This document shows positions 15,792 through 25,135 of a stretch of DNA of 64,000 bases, in pieces. The notes below the pieces were generated by a model. The model was given only the letters and a program-made list of their open reading frames with translations, had not been told where the DNA came from and made no database searches. Source of the stretch: Thermodesulfobacteriota bacterium. GTDB taxonomy: Bacteria; Desulfobacterota; QYQD01. The stretch covers positions 1 to 64,000 of the forward strand of contig JAVHLC010000002.1 in NCBI GenBank assembly GCA_031082315.1, read 5' to 3'. A program made the translations under genes and the position numbers. Position 1 is the stretch's first letter. Every line of letters begins with the position of its first letter.

Positions 15792-17813
15792 ATGAAACCC
15801 GGAAGGGTAAATAGATCGATTTTTGTTTTTCTTCTGGCGGCCTGGGTATCCATAGCCGGCGAGCCTGTCGGACAGGCCCAAGCCCAGGAAAAAGAAAAAG
15901 TTCCGTCACATCTGACGGCGATTTGGGAAAAGGCAGCGATCAATTTTCAGCAAGGCTACTATGATGAGGCCATATCCGTTTATGAGAGGGTTATTGAGAC
16001 CGACGAATACGGCAATTTGGCAGAAAAGGCTTATTTTCTCCTCGCAGACTGCTATTTCTACAAGTATAGACCGAGCCTGGCTTCCCATTTTAGTTCTATC
16101 ATCGAGGCTTACCAGACGGCTATACACAAGTATCCGTCCTCTGCCGAGGTCCCCAGGGCCTATCTCCAACTAGGCCTGCTTTATCAGGAAATGGGTTATG
16201 ACTATGAGGCATCAGCTTATTTCAACCTGGTCGGCAAAAACTATAAGAACACGCCCTATATCCCTTATGCCCATTTTTATAAGGGGAAATCATGCCTCTC
16301 GGCCCGGCAGTTGGACAAGGCTGAAGGAGAGTTCCAGGAAGTTATATCAAAATTCCCCCAGAGCAAGATAATAGGCGAGGCATATTTAGGACTAATCGAG
16401 GTCTATATCCACAGAAAGTCTTATGAACAGGCGGCACAGAATTTGGAGAAGCTACTGAAGTTTTGGCCTGATGCCCATCAGCGCTGGCCGCTGGTTTTAT
16501 TCTTCAGGGGAGAGGTTGAAACGGCAGCCGGACAGTACGCCCCGGCCCGTGCCGATTTCCTCCGTTATATAAATATAACTCCGAATGATGATAAAGATGA
16601 TCTGGCTATTTATAAGATAGCCGAGGCCTATGAAATAGAAGGGAAAATTCAGGAAGCCATAAAGCTTTATACCTTTTTGACCAACTTCTATCCTCAGAGT
16701 GAGGGCGCTGTCCTGGCCCGCTACCGGCTGATCGAACGGATAAAATGGCCGGATAAAACAATTCAAGGGGGGAAGGTGTCGTTTGATACCCGTCCTTATC
16801 TTAATCTGATAGAAAAACCCCGGAAATACCCGTTAGCGGAAGAGGCCATGGCCCGGCTGGCGTTAAGGTACTATGAGGCCGGGAATGCAGCAGAGAGTAT
16901 GAGCTGGGTACAGCTTTTCATAGAAAAATACCCTCAGTCTGCGTATCTGGCTTTCGTCCTGGATGTAGGCCAGGAAACGCTTTCCAGTCAGGCCAGAGAC
17001 CTTCTTTCCCGCCGGCAATATGTAGAGATCATTAATGCCTATCGTAAGAACGATAAAATAATAACCGGGCTAAAGGACGGCGCTTTTTTCTATTATTTAG
17101 CCGGCGCCTTTCGGGAGTTGGGTGTTTATGATTCTGCCGCTCATTTTTATTACCAGGCCAATAAGCTGGGCGTCAAGGGAGAAGAAGGTCAGCGGGTCCT
17201 GCTGGATTGGGCGGACACTGCGCAAAGAAAGAGCGATTATCGTACGGCCGGCATACTGCTGAAGCGCTTGATCTCCAGCCCCGGCAACGAATCTATTTTA
17301 GAAAAAGCATCGGGTAACCTGGGACAAAACTATGTCCTGGCCGGTGAATGGCGAGAGGGGGCGCGTTACCTTGCCGGGCTGGTTAAAAAGAACCCGGGGG
17401 AATATATGAACCCTTCTTTGCTGTATAGCTGGGCCTACTGTACACAGCGCACCGGCGCAGAGGCACAAACACGTAACATACTGAATATGCTTACCCCGTT
17501 GCTGGGTGAAAAAGACTATAGCGGCTCGTTGAAGACCCGGATTGCCGAACTGTGGGTTGATCTGGGAGACAGGCAAAAGGAGAAAAGACAATTCGAAGCG
17601 GCCATAAAGGATTACCTGGCGGCGCTGGCGCTTGCCGTGCCGCCGGAAAAAAGACACGGAATTCACTACAAGTTGGCCGGTTGTTATGAGGCCCTGGGGA
17701 AGATGGCCGAGGCCGAGGTCGAGCTTACGGCTATTGCTAAAACCGGTGATGAATTCTGGAAAAAGGTAGCCCAGGGCAGATTACAGGGAATCAGACTTAG
17801 TTCGGTAAGGTGA
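15792..17813 (+). CDS. Secreted TPR-repeat protein in flagellar regulon
   Basis: This 673-residue protein has an N-terminal signal peptide (MKPGRVNRSIFVFLLAAWVS, cleavage likely after GQAQA around residue 32) and many tetratricopeptide-like helical pairs along its whole length, for example AAINFQQGYYDEAISVYERV, KAYFLLADCYFYK and HYKLAGCYEALGKMAEAEVE. TPR arrays are protein-binding scaffolds; export suggests a periplasmic or outer-membrane partner. A sigma-54 promoter just upstream and the position between a flagellar-type regulator and a FlgS/FlgR-like pair imply a role in flagellar assembly or placement. I do not recognise an exact family. Confidence 0.8.
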   Translation: MKPGRVNRSIFVFLLAAWVSIAGEPVGQAQAQEKEKVPSHLTAIWEKAAINFQQGYYDEAISVYERVIETDEYGNLAEKAYFLLADCYFYKYRPSLASHFSSIIEAYQTAIHKYPSSAEVPRAYLQLGLLYQEMGYDYEASAYFNLVGKNYKNTPYIPYAHFYKGKSCLSARQLDKAEGEFQEVISKFPQSKIIGEAYLGLIEVYIHRKSYEQAAQNLEKLLKFWPDAHQRWPLVLFFRGEVETAAGQYAPARADFLRYINITPNDDKDDLAIYKIAEAYEIEGKIQEAIKLYTFLTNFYPQSEGAVLARYRLIERIKWPDKTIQGGKVSFDTRPYLNLIEKPRKYPLAEEAMARLALRYYEAGNAAESMSWVQLFIEKYPQSAYLAFVLDVGQETLSSQARDLLSRRQYVEIINAYRKNDKIITGLKDGAFFYYLAGAFRELGVYDSAAHFYYQANKLGVKGEEGQRVLLDWADTAQRKSDYRTAGILLKRLISSPGNESILEKASGNLGQNYVLAGEWREGARYLAGLVKKNPGEYMNPSLLYSWAYCTQRTGAEAQTRNILNMLTPLLGEKDYSGSLKTRIAELWVDLGDRQKEKRQFEAAIKDYLAALALAVPPEKRHGIHYKLAGCYEALGKMAEAEVELTAIAKTGDEFWKKVAQGRLQGIRLSSVR

Positions 17814-17820
17814 TTCGTAT

Positions 17821-17980
17821 CAGTTTAGCCTTTTGAAAAACTGGCTAAACTTCAATTCAAAATGCAAGATTCAAAGTGCAAAATTCAAAATGTTGATGGT
17901 TTTTGTCCGAAATTTTACATTTTCCATGTTGCATTTTCCATTTTGCAATGAGATTTAGCGCATTTTTAAAAGCGCTAAAT
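17821..17980. repeat. AT-rich inverted-repeat element
   Basis: GTTTAGCC and GGCTAAAC (17823-17850) form a hairpin right after the TPR gene. ATTTAGCGC and GCGCTAAAT (17952-17980) form another before the kinase gene. Between them, TTCAAAATGCAA-like and TTGCATTTTCCATTTTGCAA-like runs are mutually complementary. The element could act as a weak transcription barrier between the two genes. Confidence 0.55.
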
Positions 17981-17987
17981 TGTTACG

Positions 17988-19265
17988 GTGATTCTAATGA
18001 CCGTGCCCGAATCAGCACAATTGAGACTGCTTGGCAAGGCGTTTACCGCTTTTAATCATGCTGCCATGGACTTACAAAAGTCTTTCGTTCAGCTTGAGTC
18101 TAAAATAAAGGAGTTGGACCTTGAGCTTGAGTCTAAAAACAGAAAACTGGCGGACAGCCTGGCTGAAAACAGGAAGGTCCGGGACTTCCTTCACCATATC
18201 CTGGAGAGCCTGCAACCCGGCATTGTGGTATTGAATAAAGGGGAGAAAATAGCGGCATGGAATAGCGCCGCCTGCGCCATCACAGGCATCAACTTCAGCC
18301 GGTATAAGGGGAGAAATTTTTACCGGATTCTGAGTAAACACCCCCTGCTGGAAGATTGCACTGTGAAAGAAATAAAGGCATTAGGATATGGAGAAGAGCG
18401 TGTGCTCAGGTTCAGGCACGGAAGTGATTTTGTTTCTGTCTTGTACACCCTGACCCCTTTAAAAGGCGACGCTGCCGTTGATGAAGCCGGTTGTATTGCC
18501 ATCCTGCAAGATATTACCAGGTGGAAGAGGCTGGAAGATCAGGCGGAACGTAATAGCCGTCTCATTGCCATGTGTGATTTGACCGCCAAGATGGTTAGCG
18601 AGGTGCGTAACCCGCTTGGCAGCATAGAGATTTTTGCTTCCATCTTGCAGAGAGAATTGGCCGGTGATGTCGAAAACCATCGGATAGCAGGACATATTAT
18701 TCAGGCGGTGCGCAGCCTGGACAATCTACTGGCTAATTACCTGATCTTTACTCAGTCGCCAAGGCCGAGGCTGCAGAAAATCCCGGTGGCCGCATGGCTC
18801 GATGAAGCGGCAAATTTTGTCGGCCTCCTGCCCCGGGCAAAACCGCTGGAGATTATTAAAAAGTACCATGCCCGCCGGCCATGGATCATGGGGGATCGTG
18901 AGTTGCTGAAGCAGGTGGCGCTCAACCTTATGCTCAATGCTATCCAGGCCATGCCCGCCGGGGGCAATCTTGTTATTGAGACCAGAGATGAAAAAGATAA
19001 CCCCAGGCGAAAAGGTTCAACGGGAATTAGAAAGGGAAAAGAAGGGGTGGCTATACGGTTTGCCGATACCGGCACAGGAATTGCGGCCGAACACCTGGAG
19101 AAGATATTCAACCCATTTTTCACCACAAAAGAGGGCGGCAGTGGTCTGGGATTGGCCATAGTGAACAATATCGTTCGGGCGCACGGAGGTATGATTGAGG
19201 TTAACAGCGCAGCAGGCAAAGGAACCAGTTTTACCATTTATTTACCAATGAAAAGTGCAAAGTGA
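17988..19265 (+). CDS. FlgS-like sensor kinase lacking the phospho-acceptor His
   Basis: This cytosolic 425-residue kinase-like protein has a coiled-coil start (about 28-62), a PAS domain (about 70-185, IVVLNKGEKIAAWNSAACAI), a HisKA-type helix and an intact ATP-binding domain (N box NLMLNAIQAM, G1 FADTGTGIA, G2 GGSGLGLAIVNNI). The H box, normally HE(I/V)RNPL, reads KMVSEVRNPLGSIEIFAS: Ser204 (codon AGC) replaces His, a change needing at least two base substitutions. The length, domain order and overlap with an NtrC-type regulator match FlgS/FleS. Without the His it cannot work as a standard kinase. GTG at 17988 or ATG at 17997 are both possible starts. Confidence 0.88.
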   Translation: MILMTVPESAQLRLLGKAFTAFNHAAMDLQKSFVQLESKIKELDLELESKNRKLADSLAENRKVRDFLHHILESLQPGIVVLNKGEKIAAWNSAACAITGINFSRYKGRNFYRILSKHPLLEDCTVKEIKALGYGEERVLRFRHGSDFVSVLYTLTPLKGDAAVDEAGCIAILQDITRWKRLEDQAERNSRLIAMCDLTAKMVSEVRNPLGSIEIFASILQRELAGDVENHRIAGHIIQAVRSLDNLLANYLIFTQSPRPRLQKIPVAAWLDEAANFVGLLPRAKPLEIIKKYHARRPWIMGDRELLKQVALNLMLNAIQAMPAGGNLVIETRDEKDNPRRKGSTGIRKGKEGVAIRFADTGTGIAAEHLEKIFNPFFTTKEGGSGLGLAIVNNIVRAHGGMIEVNSAAGKGTSFTIYLPMKSAK

Positions 19266-19282
19266 GTCACCGGGAACGGATA

Positions 19283-20650
19283 ATGACTGCGGCATCCATC
19301 CTGATCGTAGATGATGATCCTAACATGCGCCTGGCGCTATTTGAGGCATTGGCGCGTAATAAGCATAAGATTGTGCTGGCAGAGGATGGTCAGGCCGCGG
19401 TCAAGGTGATAGATAAGACGCCGCTGGATCTCATTATTACTGACCTTAAGATGCCAAAGCTGGACGGGATGGGCGTCTTGCTAGAGGCCAAAAAGAGATT
19501 TCCGGATATGCCGGTGGTTATGCTTACCGGCTATGGAACTATAGCGAATGCCGTGGAAACCATGAAAAAGGGGGCCTTTGATTATATCCTTAAACCCTGT
19601 TCGGTCGAGGTACTGGAGCACGTGGTAGAGCGCGCCCTGGGAACGAGGCGGGGGGCGCATATTATGAAAGGACAACCCGCCTCTGAAAGTAGCTTGCCGC
19701 CTGCCCCCACACTGGTCACGCGCAACGCACGAATGCAGGGGATTCTGGATATTGCCAGAAGCGTGGCCACCAGCCGCGCTACGGTCTTTATCCAGGGAGA
19801 AAGCGGGACCGGGAAGGAACTCCTGGCCCGGTTTATTCATGCGGAAAGCGAACGAAAGGATAAGCCGTTTGTGGCGGTCAATTGTGCCGCCCTGCCCGAA
19901 GGGTTACTGGAAAGTGAACTATTTGGACATGAAAAAGGGGCGTTTACCGGGGCCATAACCCGTAAGATAGGAAAATTTGAGCTGGCCCAGACCGGCACCA
20001 TCCTGCTGGATGAGATCAGCGAGATGCAGATCCAGTTACAGGCCAAGTTGCTGAGGGTCCTTCAGGAAAATGAGATAGACCGTGTCGGGGGTAAGGTTCC
20101 CATAGCTATAGATGTGCGGGTTATTGCTACCACAAATCGGGATGTAGAAGCAATGGTTAAAAAAGGAGCGTTTCGCGAGGATCTGTACTACCGCCTGAAC
20201 GTAATCCCCCTCAAAATACCGCCCTTAAGAGAGAGGAAAGAAGACATCCCTGCCCTTTGCGACTACTTTATGAAAAAGTATAGTCAGTTGTATGGAAGGC
20301 CGGTGCAAGGCGTATCGCCTGAGGCCTCTGAATATCTCATAACCCTGTCGTGGAAAGGTAATGTGCGCGAATTAGAAAACACCGTTGAAAGAGCGGTACT
20401 GCTCTGTACCGGTAACGAGGTAACCAGACAGAGTCTTATGCTCGATGATATGGCCGTAAAGCCTCCCGGAGAAAAGCCTGCATCCCCGACCGGTACGGCT
20501 CCACTTAAGGACATAGAAAGAGAGCAGATTTTAAAGGCCCTGGACGAAACCGACGGTAATCGTACCTATGCGGCTAAAATCCTGGGTATTAGTGTGCGCA
20601 CCATGCGTAATAAACTACAGGAATATCGCTTACAGGGGTGGGTTAAGTAG
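19283..20650 (+). CDS. Sigma-54 response regulator, FlgR/FleR-like
   Basis: This protein of about 455 residues has a receiver domain (Asp54 in ITDLKMPKLDG), an AAA+ domain with GESGTGKE, canonical GAFTGA and DEISEM motifs, and a C-terminal Fis helix-turn-helix (TYAAKILGISVRTMRNKLQE). It activates sigma-54 promoters. It directly follows the kinase-like gene; a GTG at 19262 would overlap that stop by 4 bp, but the ATG at 19283 gives the usual receiver start. The flagellar rod genes follow 230 bp later, and sigma-54 promoters at 15719 and 28714 are its likely targets. Whether its partner kinase can phosphorylate it is doubtful (see the kinase entry). Confidence 0.9.
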   Translation: MTAASILIVDDDPNMRLALFEALARNKHKIVLAEDGQAAVKVIDKTPLDLIITDLKMPKLDGMGVLLEAKKRFPDMPVVMLTGYGTIANAVETMKKGAFDYILKPCSVEVLEHVVERALGTRRGAHIMKGQPASESSLPPAPTLVTRNARMQGILDIARSVATSRATVFIQGESGTGKELLARFIHAESERKDKPFVAVNCAALPEGLLESELFGHEKGAFTGAITRKIGKFELAQTGTILLDEISEMQIQLQAKLLRVLQENEIDRVGGKVPIAIDVRVIATTNRDVEAMVKKGAFREDLYYRLNVIPLKIPPLRERKEDIPALCDYFMKKYSQLYGRPVQGVSPEASEYLITLSWKGNVRELENTVERAVLLCTGNEVTRQSLMLDDMAVKPPGEKPASPTGTAPLKDIEREQILKALDETDGNRTYAAKILGISVRTMRNKLQEYRLQGWVK

Positions 20651-20689
20651 TACATGGTATGGAATTTGCTTAATTAAAAGGCAGGATTT

Positions 20690-20860
20690 AACCACAGAGC
20701 ACACAGAGAAATAATAGATAGTATTAAAAACAGAAAAGGTAAAAAGAAACGTAACTACTCAGGTTCAAAGTTCCAAGGTTCAAGGTTGAGTATGAAAGGC
20801 GCAAGGTAGCCAACTGTGAACCGTGAACCTGATAACCCGAGTAATTACAAAGAAACAGCA
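20690..20860. repeat. CACAGAG-type and GGTTCAA-type intergenic repeats
   Basis: ACCACAGAGCACACAGAG is followed by direct and inverted runs of GGTTCAAAGTTCCAAGGTTC and GTGAACCGTGAACC. CACAGAG/CTCTGTG repeats recur at about 22230-22312, 28520-28560, 46880-47105 and 59090-59165. No gene or clear promoter is seen. Confidence 0.5.
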
Positions 20861-20877
20861 TAAATAGGGAGGGGATT

Positions 20878-21267
20878 ATGGATGGTGGAAAGCTATTTAC
20901 GCATACCATGCAGGTTCTTAAACGGTCGCTGGATGTCCGTCTCCTGAAGCATGGCCTGACTACGAGTAATGTGGCCAACGCCGAGGTCCCCGGTTTTAAA
21001 CCAAAGGACATATCCTTTAAGGATGCCATGCGCACGGCCGTAGAAGGGGGTGAGCTGCAACTTGTCAGGACCAGCCGCTGCCATCTGCCTGTCGGAGATG
21101 ATGATAATTTATCAGCCCGCGTCGTCGAATCCCCTTACCAGGGGGTGGATATAGACCAGGAAATGGCCGGACTGGCGGAAAACAACCTGATGTATCAGGC
21201 CTCCATACAACTTTTGGCAAAAAAATTTGAAGGAATAAAGACGGTCATAATTGAAGGGGGTAAATAA
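20878..21267 (+). CDS. flgB: Flagellar basal-body rod protein FlgB
   Basis: FlgB is a proximal rod subunit exported by the flagellar type III apparatus. At 129 residues it has the normal length. The N-terminal motif TTSNVANAEVPGFKPKDISF is the rod/hook signature, and the C-terminal heptads (NNLMYQASIQLLAKKFEGIK) match the rod C-terminal helix. GGGAGGGG lies just ahead of the ATG. It opens the run flgB-flgC-fliE-fliF-fliG-fliH-fliI-fliJ. Confidence 0.95.
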   Translation: MDGGKLFTHTMQVLKRSLDVRLLKHGLTTSNVANAEVPGFKPKDISFKDAMRTAVEGGELQLVRTSRCHLPVGDDDNLSARVVESPYQGVDIDQEMAGLAENNLMYQASIQLLAKKFEGIKTVIIEGGK

Positions 21268-21269
21268 TT

Positions 21270-21707
21270 ATGGATCTTTTAACGGCGATGAGCATCAGCG
21301 CTTCGGGGCTAACGGCACAGCGCGCCCGTATGAACGTAGTCTCCAGCAACCTGGCTAATGTTCAGACGACGCAGACGCCGGAGGGGGGACCGTACCGGGC
21401 CAGGTCTATAGTCTTTATGGCCAAACCGGTACAGGAAGATTTTAAGGCCGCCCTGGCCGATAAATTGAATGAAGGCATGCGGGGTGTAGAGGTTTTAGGT
21501 GTGATTGAGGATAAGGAAGATTTCAAAGAGGTGTATGATCCGAGCCATCCGGATGCCGATGAACGCGGTGTTGTCCGCATGCCGAATGTTAATGTCATGG
21601 AAGAAATGGTGGACATGCTTTCGGCAACCCGTGCCTATGAGGCCAATGTAACTGCTATCAGCGCCGCCAAGAGCATGGCATTAAAGACGCTGGAGATAGG
21701 AAAATGA
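21270..21707 (+). CDS. flgC: Flagellar basal-body rod protein FlgC
   Basis: This proximal rod subunit of 145 residues contains the rod signature SSNLANVQTTQTPEGGPYRA near the N-terminus and the FlgC-type segment DPSHPDADERGVVRMPNVNV. The C-terminal helix ATRAYEANVTAISAAKSMAL is typical of axial proteins. It starts 2 bp after flgB with GGGGG as ribosome site. Confidence 0.96.
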   Translation: MDLLTAMSISASGLTAQRARMNVVSSNLANVQTTQTPEGGPYRARSIVFMAKPVQEDFKAALADKLNEGMRGVEVLGVIEDKEDFKEVYDPSHPDADERGVVRMPNVNVMEEMVDMLSATRAYEANVTAISAAKSMALKTLEIGK

Positions 21708-21709
21708 TA

Positions 21710-21800
21710 AAGAAGCTATCAGCGTTCAGCAACTAGCGGTTTATGATCTGAGATTTCAAATCACTGAAAACTGACGGCTGATTGCTGATAGTTAAAACAA
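21710..21800. repeat. Short TCAGC/GCTGA repeat between flgC and fliE
   Basis: AGCTATCAGCGTTCAGCAAC and CTGACGGCTGATTGCTGATA form inverted arms like the interior of family A elements but without the TCCGGAAAC ends. This is probably a decayed copy. Confidence 0.5.
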
Positions 21801-21815
21801 GCGGAGGTTACTTCC

Positions 21816-22121
21816 ATGAGTCCAAAGAGTATAACCCCGGATATTGCTGCGCCCCTTAATAACGCTGGGGCTGGTCTCAAAAATATAAAAAAGGCATCCG
21901 GAACCGGCTTCGGTGATCAACTCAAGAAATATCTCTCCGAAGTAAACGAATTACAGCAGGTTGCCGATAAAAAGGTCGAAGAGCTGGCTTCCGGCCAGAA
22001 TGCTAACCTGCATGAAACACTGATCGCTGTGGAAAAGGCCGGCATTTCGTTCCGCATGATGATGCAGGTCCGGAATAAAATTATTTCAGCCTATGAAGAA
22101 GTCATGCGTATGCAGTTCTAA
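21816..22121 (+). CDS. fliE: Flagellar hook-basal body protein FliE
   Basis: This 101-residue protein links the MS ring (FliF) to the rod. The C-terminal half has the FliE pattern: KKVEELASGQNANLHETLIA, then EKAGISFRMMMQVRNKIISA and YEEVMRMQF at the end. GGAGGTT precedes the ATG at a good distance. It lies in the usual place between flgC and fliF. Confidence 0.93.
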   Translation: MSPKSITPDIAAPLNNAGAGLKNIKKASGTGFGDQLKKYLSEVNELQQVADKKVEELASGQNANLHETLIAVEKAGISFRMMMQVRNKIISAYEEVMRMQF

Positions 22122-22224
22122 TCTTTGATTTCGGACGCAGATGAACGCAGATTTCCAGGATATTAAATATAAACTTCTGACGTCAGCGGGGATAAGACCG
22201 CCCGGAATGACAGATAAAAGGTAT

Positions 22225-22315
22225 TTTCAGGTGAAAAATAACCACAAGTGCATAAAGCTGATCTTAATTTATTGATATTCTTATTTTCTCTGTGTGCTCT
22301 GTGGTTAATCTTTTG
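22225..22315. repeat. CACAGAG/CTCTGTG family repeat before fliF
   Basis: AACCACAAGTGCATAAAGC and TTTTCTCTGTGTGCTCTGTG form the arms of a loose inverted repeat in the 220-bp fliE-fliF gap. No promoter is evident. Confidence 0.45.
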
Positions 22316-22345
22316 ACAATACTTGCCAGGCCATAAGGGGTAAAA

Positions 22346-23911
22346 ATGCCGCAAATTCAGCAGCTTTTGGAATTTGTCCAGTCGCTCAGCATAAAACAGA
22401 AGATTATGACCCTGGTTGTTATTGGAACGGTGGTCTTGGGCTTCATTTTGCTTATGACCTGGGCAAACCGCCCTGATTACGAAGTGTTATATACCAACTT
22501 GAATCAAGACGACGCCGCCGGTATCATAGCCAAACTTAAAGAGAAAAAAATACTTTATCAGTTGGAACAAAACGGCACGGTCATAACGGTCCCCCGGGAA
22601 AGTGTACACGAGATGCGCCTGACGTTAGCGGGTGAAGGATTGCCTCGGGGCGGCGGCGTGGGCTTTGAAATCTTTGACAAGACCAGCCTGGGGACTACGG
22701 ATTTTGTGCAGAAACTCAATTATCAACGTGCGGTGCAAGGAGAATTGGCCCGTACCATCAGTCAATTTCGGGAAGTAGAGCAGGCCAGGGTGCATATTGC
22801 CATCCCCCGGGAGTCTCTTTTTGTAGAGGAGGAAAAGAAACCCGCGGCCTCGGTTATCTTAAAGTTAAGAGGCGGTATGACCCTTAACAATAACCAGGTA
22901 GAGAGCATTGTCCATCTGGTAGCCAGTGCGGTGCAGGGACTGGCCCCTGAAGATGTAACTATAGCCGATGTCGGAGGCAGGTTATTCTACAAAAAAAGCA
23001 GCTCTGATATAACCGGATCTCTTTCCACGGCACAACTCGATTACCAGAAAGGCATAGAAGATGGGCTGAGGAAAAAGGTGGAAGGCATGCTGGGAGAGGT
23101 CTTAGGTCCCAACAAAGCCATCGCCCGTGTTTCAGCGGACATCGATTTCCAGCAGATAAATATAACCGAAGAAAAATACGACCCGGATAGTGCGGTTGTA
23201 AGAAGCGAACAGCGCTCGGAAGAAAAATCAGAAGGCGGGAGTAACATTCCGGCCGGTATCCCGGGGGTAAAAGGGAGCCTGGCCGGCAAGTTAGAAGGAA
23301 GCGCCAATTTGGGCAATAAGTCCCTTTATCAAAAGGAAAGCGAGATCACAAATTATGAGATAAACAAGATAAACAGGCAGGTGCTGGGACCGGCCGGCTC
23401 CATTAAAAGACTCTCTGTGGCGGTAATGATAGACGGCGCCTACAAAGAGACGGCGGCCAAGGAAGGAAAAAGCGCCCGGCAATATGCAGCGCGCACGCAA
23501 GCTGAAATGAGTCAGTTTGAGAACATAGTAAAAAAGGCGGTCGGCTTCGATGAGGCAAGAGGTGATCAGGTAGAAGTTGTAAATATACCCTTTGCCTGGG
23601 GCGCGCCGGAAGAAGAGTCGCCGGCATCTGTCCCCTGGCGGGAGTATCTCTCCAAGATAGCCAGGCCGTTATTTAATATTGTTCTGGTCCTGATATTTAT
23701 CTTCTTTGTGGCTAAGCCGCTATTGAAGTGGTTGCTTACAAGCAGGCCGGAAAAAACGGTTTTAACGGGTCTGCCGGCATCAATCAGGGATCTGGAAAAA
23801 GGAGCGTTAGTGGACTTTAAAGAAGCGGAAAGAGATCAGACAATGCAACTGGTGCAAGGCCAGCCTGACCGGGCGGCAGAACTGGTAAAAAAGTGGTTGA
23901 GGGAAAAATAA
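22346..23911 (+). CDS. fliF: Flagellar MS-ring protein FliF
   Basis: This 521-residue inner-membrane ring protein, near the usual length, has one transmembrane helix close to the N-terminus (IMTLVVIGTVVLGFILLMTW), a YscJ/FliF ring domain (DYEVLYTNLNQDDAAGIIAK), ring domain RBM3 (QLDYQKGIEDGLRKKVEGML), and a second helix near 450 (LFNIVLVLIFIFFVAKPLL). The C-terminal tail that binds FliG ends in ELVKKWLREK. The fliG ATG overlaps or abuts the stop, so the two are coupled. Confidence 0.96.
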   Translation: MPQIQQLLEFVQSLSIKQKIMTLVVIGTVVLGFILLMTWANRPDYEVLYTNLNQDDAAGIIAKLKEKKILYQLEQNGTVITVPRESVHEMRLTLAGEGLPRGGGVGFEIFDKTSLGTTDFVQKLNYQRAVQGELARTISQFREVEQARVHIAIPRESLFVEEEKKPAASVILKLRGGMTLNNNQVESIVHLVASAVQGLAPEDVTIADVGGRLFYKKSSSDITGSLSTAQLDYQKGIEDGLRKKVEGMLGEVLGPNKAIARVSADIDFQQINITEEKYDPDSAVVRSEQRSEEKSEGGSNIPAGIPGVKGSLAGKLEGSANLGNKSLYQKESEITNYEINKINRQVLGPAGSIKRLSVAVMIDGAYKETAAKEGKSARQYAARTQAEMSQFENIVKKAVGFDEARGDQVEVVNIPFAWGAPEEESPASVPWREYLSKIARPLFNIVLVLIFIFFVAKPLLKWLLTSRPEKTVLTGLPASIRDLEKGALVDFKEAERDQTMQLVQGQPDRAAELVKKWLREK

Positions 23912-24937
23912 ATGGCTGAGAAGGGTGAGAAGCTCCTTTCTGGTCCGCAAAAGGCCGCTATTCTTCTCCTGTCCATGGGAGAGGAATTTACGGCTGAAGT
24001 TTTTAAGAGACTGAAAGAAGATGAGATCAAAGAGTTGGCCAGGCAGATGACTAAGGTTGAACCTGTCTCGGGGAATATTGTTGAAAGCCTGGTCACGGAA
24101 TTCCAGGGTTTTGTCTCTTCCGGATCGATCAGAGGGCTAGCGGTAGATGGCAATGAGTTTTTCAAGAAGGCGGTAGGCCATGCTTTTAAGGGCGAACAGG
24201 CCCAGAGTATTCTGGAAGAGATTGAACAGGAATGGAAACTTAACTTCTTTCAGAAGGTAAGGAAGTTAGATAGTAAAACGGTTGGTAATTTTATTAAGAG
24301 CGAGCATCCCCAGACTGTCGCCCTGATTCTTGCGCACCTGGAACAAGCGCAGGCCGCCAGTATCATTATGGAGCTCCCGCAAAATATACAGGCCGATGTA
24401 TTGATGCGCATTGCCATGCTGGAAAAAGTCAGCCCTGAGGTTATTGAAGAAATTGACAAGGCTATTCAGGAAGAGCTGACGGTTATCGGCGGCACAGAGG
24501 GAACGCATACTATCGGCGGTATTCAAACGGCCGCGGAGATATTGAATCAGACGGACCGGGCCACGGAAGCAGCCATCATGGAACAGATCGAAGAACAGAA
24601 ACAGGACCTGGCCGATGAGATTCGCAAGAGAATGTTTATCTTCGAAGACCTCCTGCAGGTGGACGATCGCAGCATAATGGCCATACTTAAAGAGGTCAGC
24701 AGTGATGAACTTAAGATGGCTTTAAAGACTGCCTCGGAGGAGCTTAAAGATAAGGTATTTCGTAATATGTCTTCGCGTGCGTCCGAGATGCTTAAGGAAG
24801 ACATGGAGATCGCCGGGCCGGCAAGATTAAGGGATGTAGAACTGGCCCAGCAGGCGATCATAAAGGTGGCCAAGAGGCTGGAAAGCGAAGGTAAAATTAT
24901 GCTTGGCGGCAAGGGCGGGGAGGACATTTTTGTATAA
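23912..24937 (+). CDS. fliG: Flagellar motor switch protein FliG
   Basis: FliG is the rotor protein that meets the MotA stator and sets rotation direction. The 341 residues contain the N-terminal FliF-binding domain (QKAAILLLSMGEEFTAEVFK), the middle EHPQTVALILAHL motif (EHPQ with FliM), and the C-terminal torque domain (MFIFEDLLQVDDRSIMAILK) with the charged helix including DVELAQQAI. The start directly follows the fliF stop. Confidence 0.97.
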   Translation: MAEKGEKLLSGPQKAAILLLSMGEEFTAEVFKRLKEDEIKELARQMTKVEPVSGNIVESLVTEFQGFVSSGSIRGLAVDGNEFFKKAVGHAFKGEQAQSILEEIEQEWKLNFFQKVRKLDSKTVGNFIKSEHPQTVALILAHLEQAQAASIIMELPQNIQADVLMRIAMLEKVSPEVIEEIDKAIQEELTVIGGTEGTHTIGGIQTAAEILNQTDRATEAAIMEQIEEQKQDLADEIRKRMFIFEDLLQVDDRSIMAILKEVSSDELKMALKTASEELKDKVFRNMSSRASEMLKEDMEIAGPARLRDVELAQQAIIKVAKRLESEGKIMLGGKGGEDIFV

Positions 24938-25098
24938 ATTCAGCAGTCAGCACTCAGCTATCAGCATTCAGCTTAACATGCTGTTTATCCTATTCTTTTG
25001 CTGACAGCTGACCGCTGATGGCTGAAAGCTTGAATCTGGAAACGGTAGGTTCCAGATGAAGGCTAGTCAGAAGCTATCAGCAGTCAGCTTTCAGCGAG
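24938..25098. repeat. Degenerate family A element between fliG and fliH
   Basis: CAGTCAGCACTCAGCTATCA through CTGGAAACGGTAGGTTCCAG and a second TCAGC run fill the gap between the genes. The interior AGCTTAACATGCTGTTTATC corresponds to the core of copies 1 and 2. The TCCGGAAAC ends are mutated to TCTGGAAAC and TTCCAGATGAA. Confidence 0.6.
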
Positions 25099-25135
25099 GG
25101 TAAAAATAATATTTTTCCGGTGGGCTTATAAGCTT

